From: an uncultured Blautia sp.
GTDB lineage: Bacteria; Bacillota; Clostridia; Lachnospirales; Lachnospiraceae
Assembly: GCA_937893675.1 (NCBI GenBank)
Contig: CALBGI010000032.1
Span: 1 to 45,614, forward strand
DNA: 45,614 nt
Reading direction: 5' to 3'
The notes beneath the pieces were generated by a model, which was not told the DNA's origin, made no database searches, and saw nothing but the letters and a program-made list of their open reading frames with translations. Of this stretch, positions 39,928 through 45,614 are shown piece after piece; the first letter of the stretch is position 1; the number at the start of each line of letters is the position of its first letter. The position numbers were made by a program, and so were the translations under genes.

Positions 39928-40469
39928 TGGGATTTTTAGGCTCAGGAACACTGATTCGGGGATTAGTAGCTAAGATCAATCCGGCGGATGAGGATTGTAT
40001 GATCATCGGAGATCTGGACAATACGAAAATGAGAAAGATTACTTTCGGGGAGATTACGGCTGCAATCAAGAAAAAGCTGGGTATTGGCACTTCCAGTAAT
40101 CTGCAGACCACAAGCAAGGAAATCGTAGGGGCGATTAATGAACTAAACTCCTCTTTGACTACTAAACGAGAAGAGAAAAACGTATCCACTTATCTTCCAA
40201 AGGCAATTTTGTACCGGAATAGTAAATATGTATTATTCCATTGTGCTGGAATGCCACAAAAAAAGTTGCAAGCCAATACAGAGTATCAATTTGGTATCAT
40301 TTCTGCCAGTTTTCGGCCGATTGTAGAGATATACGCTTATGAGCAATACAATAAAGACAGAAATTGTAGGGTATTAATAAAAAATGATGGAACAGCATCT
40401 GTTATGTTTTTCGATGATGTGGATACTACAATCGGAATAAATATTAATGTTTCTTATATTGCGGAATAA
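39927..40469 (+). CDS. Tail-tip accessory protein, unknown family
   Basis: A 180-residue protein starting at the last base of the previous stop. The N-terminal 80 residues (GFLGSGTLIRGLVAKINPADEDCMIIGDLDNTKMRKITFGEITAAIKKKLG and TTSKEIVGAINELNSSL) form the usual attachment domain of Clostridial tail-fibre genes. The C-terminal 100 residues are more AT-rich and beta-like, suggesting an exchangeable receptor-binding module. Confidence 0.6.
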   Translation: MGFLGSGTLIRGLVAKINPADEDCMIIGDLDNTKMRKITFGEITAAIKKKLGIGTSSNLQTTSKEIVGAINELNSSLTTKREEKNVSTYLPKAILYRNSKYVLFHCAGMPQKKLQANTEYQFGIISASFRPIVEIYAYEQYNKDRNCRVLIKNDGTASVMFFDDVDTTIGININVSYIAE

Positions 40470-40525
40470 TCAGTTTATGAAAAATGACTTTTTGTGTGGA
40501 TTTTATTTGAAAAGGAGAATAGAAT

Positions 40526-40567
40526 ATGCGAGAGATCAGAGCCAGACCCGCGAGGGTCTGTTTTTAA
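40526..40567 (+). CDS. 13-codon leader-type ORF spanning a terminator
   Basis: MREIRARPARVCF follows AAAGGAGAATAGAAT, a strong ribosome site. Its codons run through the terminator hairpin. It looks like a leader peptide whose translation could melt the terminator; it may also be chance. Confidence 0.35.
   Translation: MREIRARPARVCF
40543..40565 (+). terminator. Terminator before the lysis genes
   Basis: CAGACCC-GCGA-GGGTCTG followed by TTTTT. It lies between the tail genes and the first holin-like gene. Confidence 0.8.
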
Positions 40568-40612
40568 TGGGAAATAATTTGCGCCGGCGCAAGCCGGGGA
40601 AGGGAAAACGAA

Positions 40613-40936
40613 ATGACAGAAATAATCATGTATCTGCAGCAGAACTGGGTTCCCTGGCTGTTTGCTGTGATAGGCGCAGCCCTGGGGTATATCATCAAGA
40701 AAATGAAGAACCAGCAAAGAGAGAGCCGAGCAATCGCCAAGGGCGTACAGTCTCTTTTGCGAGAAAATATGGTACATAACTACAATAAGTACCAGGAAAG
40801 AGAATACTGTCCGATATACGCTAAAGAATCTATCAAGCGTGTTTATACGGCATACCATGAGTTGGGCGGTAATGATGTTGCAACAAAACTATATCAAACA
40901 CTTCTGGAAATGCCAGAAGAGCCAAAGGAAGAATAA
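40613..40936 (+). CDS. Holin-like/lysis accessory protein with one membrane segment
   Basis: A 107-residue protein with one N-terminal membrane segment (about 10-28, NWVPWLFAVIGAALGYIIKKM) and a charged, cytoplasmic helical tail. Position before the holin gene suggests a lysis role, for example a holin partner. Family not certain. Confidence 0.6.
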   Translation: MTEIIMYLQQNWVPWLFAVIGAALGYIIKKMKNQQRESRAIAKGVQSLLRENMVHNYNKYQEREYCPIYAKESIKRVYTAYHELGGNDVATKLYQTLLEMPEEPKEE

Positions 40937-40938
40937 GT

Positions 40939-41232
40939 GTGGAACAGATTTTAAACTATGTAAAGCCAGAGCTGCTGGTGCTGGCGATTGCGTTGTATTT
41001 TGTTGGTGCTGGTTTGAAGCAGGCACAGGCGGTAAAAGATAAGTACATTCCGGCCATTCTGGGGGCAATTGGAATCATCTTGGCAGCGGTGTGGGTATTT
41101 GCTACCTGTCCGCTGGGAAACGCGCAGGAAATTGCACTGGCGGTATTTACGGCCATTGTTCAGGGCATCTTAGTGGCCGGGCTTAGTACATATGTAAATC
41201 AGATTATCAAACAGGCAAAGAAAGATTTATAA
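40939..41232 (+). CDS. Phage holin, Hol44-like
   Basis: A 97-residue protein with three hydrophobic segments (about 10-25, 36-56, 64-84) and a positively charged tail, matching class-I holins of the phage_holin_5_2/Hol44 kind. It starts with GTG at 40939, closely after the previous stop. It would open the membrane for the amidase, which is encoded after an inserted toxin-antitoxin pair. Confidence 0.82.
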   Translation: MEQILNYVKPELLVLAIALYFVGAGLKQAQAVKDKYIPAILGAIGIILAAVWVFATCPLGNAQEIALAVFTAIVQGILVAGLSTYVNQIIKQAKKDL

Positions 41233-41234
41233 AA

Positions 41235-41286
41235 TACGTAAAAGTACGTAATAATACTTGACATACGTAATAATACGTGATATAGT
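41235..41286 (+). promoter_or_regulatory. hicAB promoter and TACGTA operator array
   Basis: TTGACA (41258-41263), 17 bp, then TATAGT (41281-41286). TACGTA occurs at 41235, 41245 and 41264, and TACGTG at 41274. Spacing is 10, 19 and 10 bp, so the sites form two helical-phase pairs around the -35. A further TACGTA (41537-41542) overlaps the hicB start codon. HicB is the probable binder. Confidence 0.75.
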
Positions 41287-41317
41287 ATAAACATGATAAG
41301 GAAAGGAGATACATAAG

Positions 41318-41506
41318 ATGCCAATGACACCAAGGGAGATGATAAAACATCTCAAAAAGAATGGGTTTGAGGAAGTCAGTCAAAATGGTTCTCACGTAAA
41401 ACTAAGAAATCCAGAGACTGATAAAACGGTAATCGTTCCTTATCACTCCAAAGCCATGAAGAAGGGATTGGAGCAGGGCATATTAAAGCAAGCGGGACTG
41501 AAATAG
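41318..41506 (+). CDS. hicA: HicA toxin (mRNA interferase)
   Basis: A 62-residue double-stranded-RNA-binding-fold toxin. The family core is complete: REMIKHLKKNGFEEVSQNGSHVKLRNPE with the catalytic His in GSHVKL, and the end KGLEQGILKQAGL. It stops translation by cutting mRNA unless bound by HicB. It is preceded by AAGGAG and a dedicated promoter. Confidence 0.92.
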   Translation: MPMTPREMIKHLKKNGFEEVSQNGSHVKLRNPETDKTVIVPYHSKAMKKGLEQGILKQAGLK

Positions 41507-41541
41507 TCCCGCACCTGAAAAAGAAAACGGAGGTATTACGT

Positions 41542-41931
41542 ATGGACAAATTATTCTATCCTGCAATTTTTCATCCGGCGGAGGAAGGTGGATTCTGGGT
41601 GTCGTTTCCAGATATACCAGAATGTCTGACCGAGGGTGATGATATGCAGCAGGCATATGAAATGGCAGTGGAAGCTCTCGGTTTATCATTAACTACAATG
41701 GAAGCCGGAGGAGAAAAGTTACCGAAGGCTTCCACACCGGATAAAATCGAAGTAGAAGATGGCTTTCTGGTTGTGATTGAATTTGACATGATGGAATACC
41801 GTAAAAAACACTGTTCGAAAGCAGTAAAAAAGACGCTCAGTATTCCAGCGTGGTTAAATGAAGCAGCCACAAGAGCAGGGATTAATTTTTCTCAGGTGTT
41901 GCAGGAAGCATTGATGGAAAAAGTAAGATAA
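41542..41931 (+). CDS. hicB: HicB antitoxin
   Basis: A 129-residue antitoxin. The N-terminal partial RNase-H fold (FYPAIFHPAEEGGFWVSFPDIPECLTEGDDMQQAYEMAVEAL) binds HicA, and the C-terminal ribbon-helix-helix (SIPAWLNEAATRAGINFSQVLQEALMEKV) binds DNA. It follows hicA by 35 bp with GGAGG. It likely represses hicAB through the TACGTA sites. Confidence 0.92.
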   Translation: MDKLFYPAIFHPAEEGGFWVSFPDIPECLTEGDDMQQAYEMAVEALGLSLTTMEAGGEKLPKASTPDKIEVEDGFLVVIEFDMMEYRKKHCSKAVKKTLSIPAWLNEAATRAGINFSQVLQEALMEKVR

Positions 41932-41954
41932 CAAATAAAATGATAACGTTTCAG

Positions 41955-41979
41955 GGAGAGCGAAAGAGCTCTCCTTTTT
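41955..41979 (+). terminator. Terminator of hicAB
   Basis: GGAGAGC-GAAAGA-GCTCTCC then TTTTT. The amidase ribosome site follows closely, so late transcripts must read through or restart here. Confidence 0.82.
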
Positions 41980-41996
41980 GATTGGAGGAAAAGACT

Positions 41997-42776
41997 ATGA
42001 AGATTTTAATCTGTGTAGGACATGCAAACTATGGCGGAGGAGTAATCTCCTCTGCAGATGGCACTCAGCACGGTGGTGTGAATGAGTATCTGTACAACAA
42101 AGAGCTGGCGCCCCATGTCGTGGCATGGTTAAATGCAGCAGGGCATGAAGCTGTGTTGTGCATTGCCCCGGAGGGAGAACTGCACAACCTGAACGATGAG
42201 ATTAATTATTTTATGGGTGTGGAGAACAGCGGAGGTTTTGACCTGGCTATCCAGTTGCATCTGAATGCATTTAACTCCCGAGCGTATGGATGCGAGGCGT
42301 ATGCTTATAACGACAAAGGTCTGGAAATTGCCAATGCGATCTGCGCGAAGTTGGGCACAGTATGGCACAATCGTGGTGGGCAGATCAAGAAGGAGTTGTA
42401 CTGGACGAGAAAGACCAAAGCTACTGCGGTTCTGGTGGAATCTTTCTTCTGTGACAATGCGGAGGATTACCGTAAGGCAAGAGATATCGGCATGAGCGCT
42501 CATGCAAAGCTGATTGCGGAGGGAATTATCGGCGAAAACATCAGCGGAGGTGTAGAGACACCGGAAGCGCCGGCTGGTGACGGAAGCTATCTTGTGAAGG
42601 TCAGCATTACAAATCTCAATATCCGCAAAGGCCCTGGAACCAACTACGGAGTAAGCGGGACTTGCCCGGTGGGAACCTATACTATTGTGGAGACGAAGAC
42701 AGCAGGTGGCTATACCTGGGGCCGTCTGAAATCCGGCGCCGGTTGGATTGCGTTGGAGTATGCAAAAAGAGTGTAA
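41997..42776 (+). CDS. Endolysin: N-acetylmuramoyl-L-alanine amidase with SH3 domain
   Basis: A 259-residue lysin. An amidase_3 catalytic domain (1-178) has the zinc and catalytic residues His9 (VGHANYGGG), Glu30, His88 (QLHLNAF) and Glu148 (VESFFCDN). After a proline-rich linker, an SH3b wall-binding domain (197-257, NLNIRKGPGTNYGVSG) follows. It has no signal peptide, so it needs the holin. The ATG at 41997 follows TTGGAGGAAAAGACT; an in-frame ATG at 41982 lies before that site. Confidence 0.93.
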   Translation: MKILICVGHANYGGGVISSADGTQHGGVNEYLYNKELAPHVVAWLNAAGHEAVLCIAPEGELHNLNDEINYFMGVENSGGFDLAIQLHLNAFNSRAYGCEAYAYNDKGLEIANAICAKLGTVWHNRGGQIKKELYWTRKTKATAVLVESFFCDNAEDYRKARDIGMSAHAKLIAEGIIGENISGGVETPEAPAGDGSYLVKVSITNLNIRKGPGTNYGVSGTCPVGTYTIVETKTAGGYTWGRLKSGAGWIALEYAKRV

Positions 42777-42991
42777 TAGAGTATAATGTCTAATGGAATG
42801 CCAGCGGGGAATTTGCCCCGCTGGCGTGTTGCATTTCGTGTTGCATAGCATACATAAATCAAGTAAAAACGTATTATTTTTAGTAATACATTAAAAACTG
42901 AATTGCTTAAAAACAGCGTAAAAATGCGCGTTTGCGGACATGTGTCTTAAATCGCAAATATATGTATTTTAGCCAAAATAGTAATTGAAAG
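42777..42991. other. Right attachment arm, non-coding
   Basis: No gene is visible. It holds a 9-bp perfect hairpin (CCAGCGGGG 42801-42809 with CCCCGCTGG 42816-42824, no T-run) that may end the lysis transcript, the 21-bp repeat shared with the left end, and an AT-rich stretch up to attR. Confidence 0.6.
42825..42845. repeat. Right copy of 21-bp end repeat (candidate arm-type sites)
   Basis: Identical to 6529-6549, same orientation, with two CGTGTTGCA units 12 bp apart. It lies about 146 bp inside attR, versus 37 bp on the left, an asymmetry expected for P and P' arms. Confidence 0.6.
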
Positions 42992-43014
42992 GGTTCAAAT
43001 CCTGTTGCCCCGAT
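42992..43014. repeat. attR core (23 bp)
   Basis: Exact copy of 6470-6492. Only the tRNA 3' fragment is here, so it is not a second tRNA gene. Confidence 0.93.
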
Positions 43015-43040
43015 TAAAATTTAATATCCAATACGAAAGA

Positions 43041-43099
43041 GAAACTATAAAGCAGAATGAATGTATCTACAGGAGCAGTCTGCAATGGTTTCTTTTTTT
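43041..43099 (+). terminator. Probable original terminator of tRNA-Pro
   Basis: GAAAC (43041-43045) with GTTTC (43088-43092), an inner GCAGA/TCTGC pair, then seven T's. It lies just beyond attR, so in an uninfected chromosome it would follow the tRNA directly. Confidence 0.5.
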
Positions 43100-43123
43100 G
43101 TTGTAGATTTCATATTTCCCATA

Positions 43124-43132
43124 TGCTATAAT
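43124..43132 (+). promoter_or_regulatory. Extended -10 promoter of the coiled-coil gene
   Basis: TGCTATAAT is a full extended -10 lying 25 bp before the ATG; the -35 is poor. Confidence 0.5.
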
Positions 43133-43156
43133 GCACATACATAGGAGGGCGATGCT

Positions 43157-43552
43157 ATGACAGACAGAGAACTCTTGCAACAAATTTTGGAAAAGGTAGA
43201 TAATCTCAATGTAAAAGTAGATGGTCTTGATACAAAAGTAAGCGGTCTTGATACAAAGGTAAACAGCCTTGGTACAAAAGTAAGCGGTCTTGATACAAAG
43301 GTAAACAGCCTCGATACAAAAGTAAGTGCTCTTGATGCAAAAGTAAGCAGACTTGATACGGAAGTATCAGGGATCAAGCTTCATATTGAAAATGTGATTG
43401 AAAAAAATATACGCACCATAGCAGAAGGGCATATTGATTTAAGCCGCAAGCTGAATGAAGTCATCCACATTACCAGCGATATCAGGGCATATCATGAAAT
43501 ACAGGATATTCTGGTCCGTGAGCATGACGAAAAACTGAAAAAGATAATTTAA
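43157..43552 (+). CDS. Heptad-repeat coiled-coil protein, unknown function
   Basis: A 131-residue protein. Residues 13-75 consist of about nine heptads of the form xLDTKVS, encoded by 21-bp tandem DNA repeats (43207-43370) with a 42-bp higher-order period. The C-terminal part is a charged helix. AGGAGGGCGATGCT precedes the ATG. It forms a parallel coiled coil or rod; the copy number may vary between strains. No partner is seen. Confidence 0.8.
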   Translation: MTDRELLQQILEKVDNLNVKVDGLDTKVSGLDTKVNSLGTKVSGLDTKVNSLDTKVSALDAKVSRLDTEVSGIKLHIENVIEKNIRTIAEGHIDLSRKLNEVIHITSDIRAYHEIQDILVREHDEKLKKII

Positions 43553-43602
43553 AGCTATGCATATGGGAATGCGAAGTCTTTTGGAATGATACATAAGAAA
43601 AC

Positions 43603-43650
43603 CCCGCCGTTTACTGACTCTTAAACAGAGTTTGAACGGCGGGATTTTGC
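43603..43650. terminator. Bidirectional terminator between the coiled-coil gene and nrdR
   Basis: CCCGCCGTT (43603-43611) pairs with AACGGCGGG (43635-43643), with an inner ACTC/GAGT stem. T-runs follow on both strands. Confidence 0.85.
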
Positions 43651-43652
43651 AT

Positions 43653-44102
43653 TTACTCCATGAATTTTTTCAGCTCATCCATAAAGGTGCTGACATCCTT
43701 GAATTCGCGGTAAACGGAAGCGAAGCGCACATAGGCCACGGCATCCAGATCGCGCAGGTGTTCCATTACGATTTCACCAATGCGGGTACTGCCGATTTCG
43801 CGGTCTTCAATATTGAAGATCGTTGCTTCAATGGAATTGATCATTTCTTCTACTTTTTCCATGGGAACCGGGCGCTTATAACAGGCGCGCAGCACACCAT
43901 CCTGAATCTTGTTTCTGTCATACTGTTCCCTGGTCTGATCCTTTTTGATGACAGTCAAAGGAATGGTTTCCACTTTTTCGTAAGTGGTAAATCTTCTCCC
44001 GCAGGCATCACAGAGACGTCTGCGACGGATAGAATTTGTATCCTCCACCGGTCTGGAATCCACAACTCTGGTGTTTTCTTGATTGCAAAACGGACATCTC
44101 AC
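43653..44102 (-). CDS. nrdR: Transcriptional repressor NrdR
   Basis: A 149-residue regulator of ribonucleotide reductase genes. An N-terminal zinc ribbon (Cys3, Cys6, Cys31, Cys34) with the signature RVVDSRP...IRRRRLCDACGRRFTTYE is followed by an ATP-cone (about 49-139) that senses ATP and dATP. Full length. It is divergent from the YlmC-like gene. Confidence 0.96.
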   Translation of the reverse strand: MRCPFCNQENTRVVDSRPVEDTNSIRRRRLCDACGRRFTTYEKVETIPLTVIKKDQTREQYDRNKIQDGVLRACYKRPVPMEKVEEMINSIEATIFNIEDREIGSTRIGEIVMEHLRDLDAVAYVRFASVYREFKDVSTFMDELKKFME

Positions 44103-44157
44103 AGAATTTTCCCCTTTCTGTTACGGCATTTCGGCCATTTCCCCTTTTTTCAAAATC

Positions 44158-44201
44158 ATTATACTTTATTTATTTGACAGGTGTCAATAAAGGTATATAC
44201 A
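44158..44201. promoter_or_regulatory. Back-to-back promoters sharing a -35 palindrome
   Basis: TTGACA-GG-TGTCAA (44174-44187) supplies a perfect -35 to both strands. The plus strand has TATACA at 44196-44201 (16-bp spacer). The minus strand has TATAAT at 44163-44158 (18-bp spacer), serving nrdR. Confidence 0.7.
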
Positions 44202-44246
44202 TATTTTAAGGAGGATTTGCATATTTTTTCAAAAAACGGGTTTCTT

Positions 44247-44504
44247 ATGCGAGTATGTGAATTAAAACAAAAAGAAGTCATAAATACATGTACCTGTAAA
44301 AGTCTGGGATGTCCCATTGATGTAGAATTTAATTGTGCGGTCAACCGCCTCACAGCACTCATTGTACCCGGGCCAGGACACTTCTGCAGTTTTTGGGGAC
44401 GGGAAAGTGAATACATCATTCCCTGGGAGTGCATACGCCAGATTGGGGAGGATATTATCCTTGTGGAAATCCAGGAGGAAAAATGTCTTCATAAAGAGCA
44501 ATGA
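44247..44504 (+). CDS. YlmC/YmxH-family sporulation protein
   Basis: An 85-residue protein of the YlmC/YmxH group (PRC-barrel-like), from MRVCELKQKEVINTCTCKSLG to IPWECIRQIGEDIILVEI. Length and the GCPIDVEFNCAVNRLTALIVPG core fit. The start is uncertain: the ATG at 44247 fits the family, but the only AAGGAGG (44208-44214) lies 32 nt upstream, near an in-frame TTG (44217) and ATT (44223). It precedes sigG, as in many Clostridia. Confidence 0.75.
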   Translation: MRVCELKQKEVINTCTCKSLGCPIDVEFNCAVNRLTALIVPGPGHFCSFWGRESEYIIPWECIRQIGEDIILVEIQEEKCLHKEQ

Positions 44505-44527
44505 CACAGTATGAAAATGCTGTGTCA
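44502..44527 (+). other. Hairpin after the YlmC-like gene
   Basis: TGACACAG pairs with CTGTGTCA; the T-rich run comes only about 9 nt later, so termination is possible but not certain. The rest of the 121-bp gap to sigG is AT-rich and may hold a sporulation promoter I could not define. Confidence 0.45.
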
Positions 44528-44625
44528 AGGGCTTATATTTTTTATATTTCACGGAAAAAAGTATATTTCGCCGCTGCCTTGAGAATCATTTTTAATAGCA
44601 AAAGAAGACAAGGAGGATTCTTAAG

Positions 44626-45405
44626 ATGGCGCTTAACAAAGTAGAAATCTGTGGAGTGAACACATCCAGGCTTCCCATATTGAAAGCAGAAGAAAAAGAA
44701 GCACTTTTCCAGCGGATCAAGGAGGGTGACGAGGAAGCAAGAGAATTGTACATTAAGGGAAATCTCAGGCTGGTTTTAAGCGTGATCAAACGTTTTCAGA
44801 ACAGCAATGAAAATGCGGATGACCTTTTTCAGATAGGATGTATTGGACTGATCAAGGCGATAGACAACTTTGATACAACATTAAATGTGAAATTTTCAAC
44901 CTATGCAGTGCCGATGATCATCGGAGAAATCAGACGGTATTTAAGAGACAACAATTCCATCCGTGTGAGCCGTTCCCTGAGGGATATTGCCTATAAAGCA
45001 ATTTATGCGAAAGAGAACTATGTAAAGCAGCATTTGAAAGAGCCGGATATTGCTGAGATCGCAGATGAAATAGGGATAGAAAAAGAGATGATCGTCTATG
45101 CGCTGGATGCCATCCAGAATCCGGTAAGCCTGTTTGAACCGGTGTATACAGAAGGTGGAGATACCTTGTATGTCATGGATCAGATAAGTGACAAAAAGAA
45201 TAAAGAAGAGCGGTGGGTGGAAAATCTGTCTCTTCGGGAAGCCATGAGACGACTGGGAGAGCGGGAGCGCCATATCATAGAACTGCGGTTTTACGAGGGA
45301 AGGACACAGATGGAGGTGGCAGAGGAAATCGGAATTTCGCAGGCACAGGTGAGCCGTCTGGAAAAAAATGCGCTGAAAGCCATGAAGAACTATCTGAGCC
45401 CTTGA
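44626..45405 (+). CDS. sigG: RNA polymerase sporulation sigma factor SigG
   Basis: A 259-residue forespore-specific sigma factor. The diagnostic N-terminus KVEICGVNTSRLPIL, region 2 (GNLRLVLSVIKRF ... DDLFQIGCIGLIKAIDNFDTTLNVKFSTYAVPMIIGEIRRYLRDNN), region 3, and region 4 with TQMEVAEEIGISQAQVSRLEKNALK are all complete. AAGGAGG precedes the ATG. It drives late forespore genes, and its presence shows the host forms spores. Confidence 0.97.
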   Translation: MALNKVEICGVNTSRLPILKAEEKEALFQRIKEGDEEARELYIKGNLRLVLSVIKRFQNSNENADDLFQIGCIGLIKAIDNFDTTLNVKFSTYAVPMIIGEIRRYLRDNNSIRVSRSLRDIAYKAIYAKENYVKQHLKEPDIAEIADEIGIEKEMIVYALDAIQNPVSLFEPVYTEGGDTLYVMDQISDKKNKEERWVENLSLREAMRRLGERERHIIELRFYEGRTQMEVAEEIGISQAQVSRLEKNALKAMKNYLSP

Positions 45406-45419
45406 ATGAGGGGCGAATG

Positions 45420-45545
45420 TGAATGTACGGGCGGAGCAGACATGTGAACAGGTATGGATGAACAGACCTGAACGGACATACGGACAGATATGGACGTGTG
45501 AACAGGTACAGACAAACAGGCAGGAACAGACATAAAGACAGGGAT
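45420..45545. repeat. Degenerate short-repeat region after sigG
   Basis: A purine-rich stretch made of imperfect units around GAACAG/GGACA(T/G)A, repeated about every 10-14 bp. No gene is evident on the plus strand, and no terminator for sigG is clear before it. The rest of the window to 45614 shows nothing recognisable. Confidence 0.4.
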
Positions 45546-45614
45546 GTACTGCCTTGCGGGAGACCGTTTCAAGTTTTGTGTAAATTCAAAAAACTGATAT
45601 AAGATATGTCATTA

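Larger units (their letters stand above)
6470..43014. mobile_element. Integrated siphovirus-type prophage, about 36.5 kb
   Basis: A temperate phage genome integrated at the 3' end of tRNA-Pro. Both ends carry the same 23-bp sequence. Modules run in normal order: integrase and lysogeny genes on the minus strand, then rightward early control, recombination and replication, late activator, terminase, portal, head, tail, tape measure, tail spike, holins and amidase. All essential structural genes have intact frames, so the prophage may be inducible. A long tape measure and no sheath gene indicate a long non-contractile tail. Accessory cassettes interrupt the structural and lysis modules. Confidence 0.95.

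Noticed and set aside
42992..43014. Second tRNA-Pro gene at the right phage end
   Set aside because: Only 23 bp of the 3' end is present; no D-arm or anticodon arm precedes it. It is attR.
43207..43370. Regular repeats that could suggest a CRISPR array
   Set aside because: The 21-bp units are contiguous without unique spacers and encode coiled-coil heptads.
45390..45572. Minus-strand 60-codon frame with repeated SVPVH-like units
   Set aside because: It mirrors the degenerate DNA repeat, overlaps the sigG end and lacks a ribosome site.

Overview
The window looks like a chromosomal segment of a spore-forming gut Clostridia, most likely Lachnospiraceae. The evidence is the sporulation sigma factor SigG next to a YlmC/YmxH-type protein and nrdR, an archaeal-type leuC/leuD pair, AGGAGG ribosome sites and many short intrinsic terminators. 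Species cannot be named from the sequence alone.

Layout. 1-6417 is host: a MacB/FtsX-type ABC exporter pair, a LysR regulator divergent from leuC-leuD, and the promoter of tRNA-Pro(GGG). 6418-6491 is tRNA-Pro, and its last 22 bases plus one base form attL. From 6470 to 43014 lies a complete-looking siphovirus-type prophage of about 36.5 kb, bounded by a 23-bp direct repeat (attL 6470-6492, attR 42992-43014). 43015-45614 is host again: a coiled-coil protein, nrdR, a YlmC-like protein and sigG.

Prophage organisation. The left, minus-strand lysogeny arm holds the tyrosine integrase, a NYN-domain RNase-like protein behind a structured self-terminating leader, a DUF2442/DUF4160 pair, an ImmA-like protein and a CI-like repressor. 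A divergent switch with four operator copies about three helical turns apart faces a Cro-like gene. The rightward early region carries small regulators, YqaJ exonuclease, RecT, RusA, a replication protein with iteron-like 21-bp repeats in its gene, and a RinA/ArpU-like late activator. Right after the activator lie 9-bp repeats, an extended -10 promoter and a structured RNA of about 130 nt ending at a terminator, which resembles the lambda pR'-6S RNA layout. An AT-rich two-gene cassette follows. Then come packaging, head and tail genes, lysis genes (two holin-like proteins and an amidase) and attR. Extra cassettes are inserted in the structural region: Rha, an RHH protein and an ORF6N fusion between portal and minor head protein; hicAB between holin and endolysin.

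Main leads: (1) the minor head protein carries an AT-rich C-terminal HExxH domain, followed at once by a small zinc-ribbon gene, which suggests a phage-borne toxin and immunity pair; (2) a Prp-like cysteine protease lies before the scaffold, and the scaffold, major capsid and major tail proteins all start with L27-leader-like motifs; (3) integrase and NYN genes share a leader element combining a U-tract and an anti-Shine-Dalgarno; (4) two candidate small RNAs, at 7676-7750 and 17670-17800; (5) the promoter-terminator-bounded two-gene cassette at 17883-18571.
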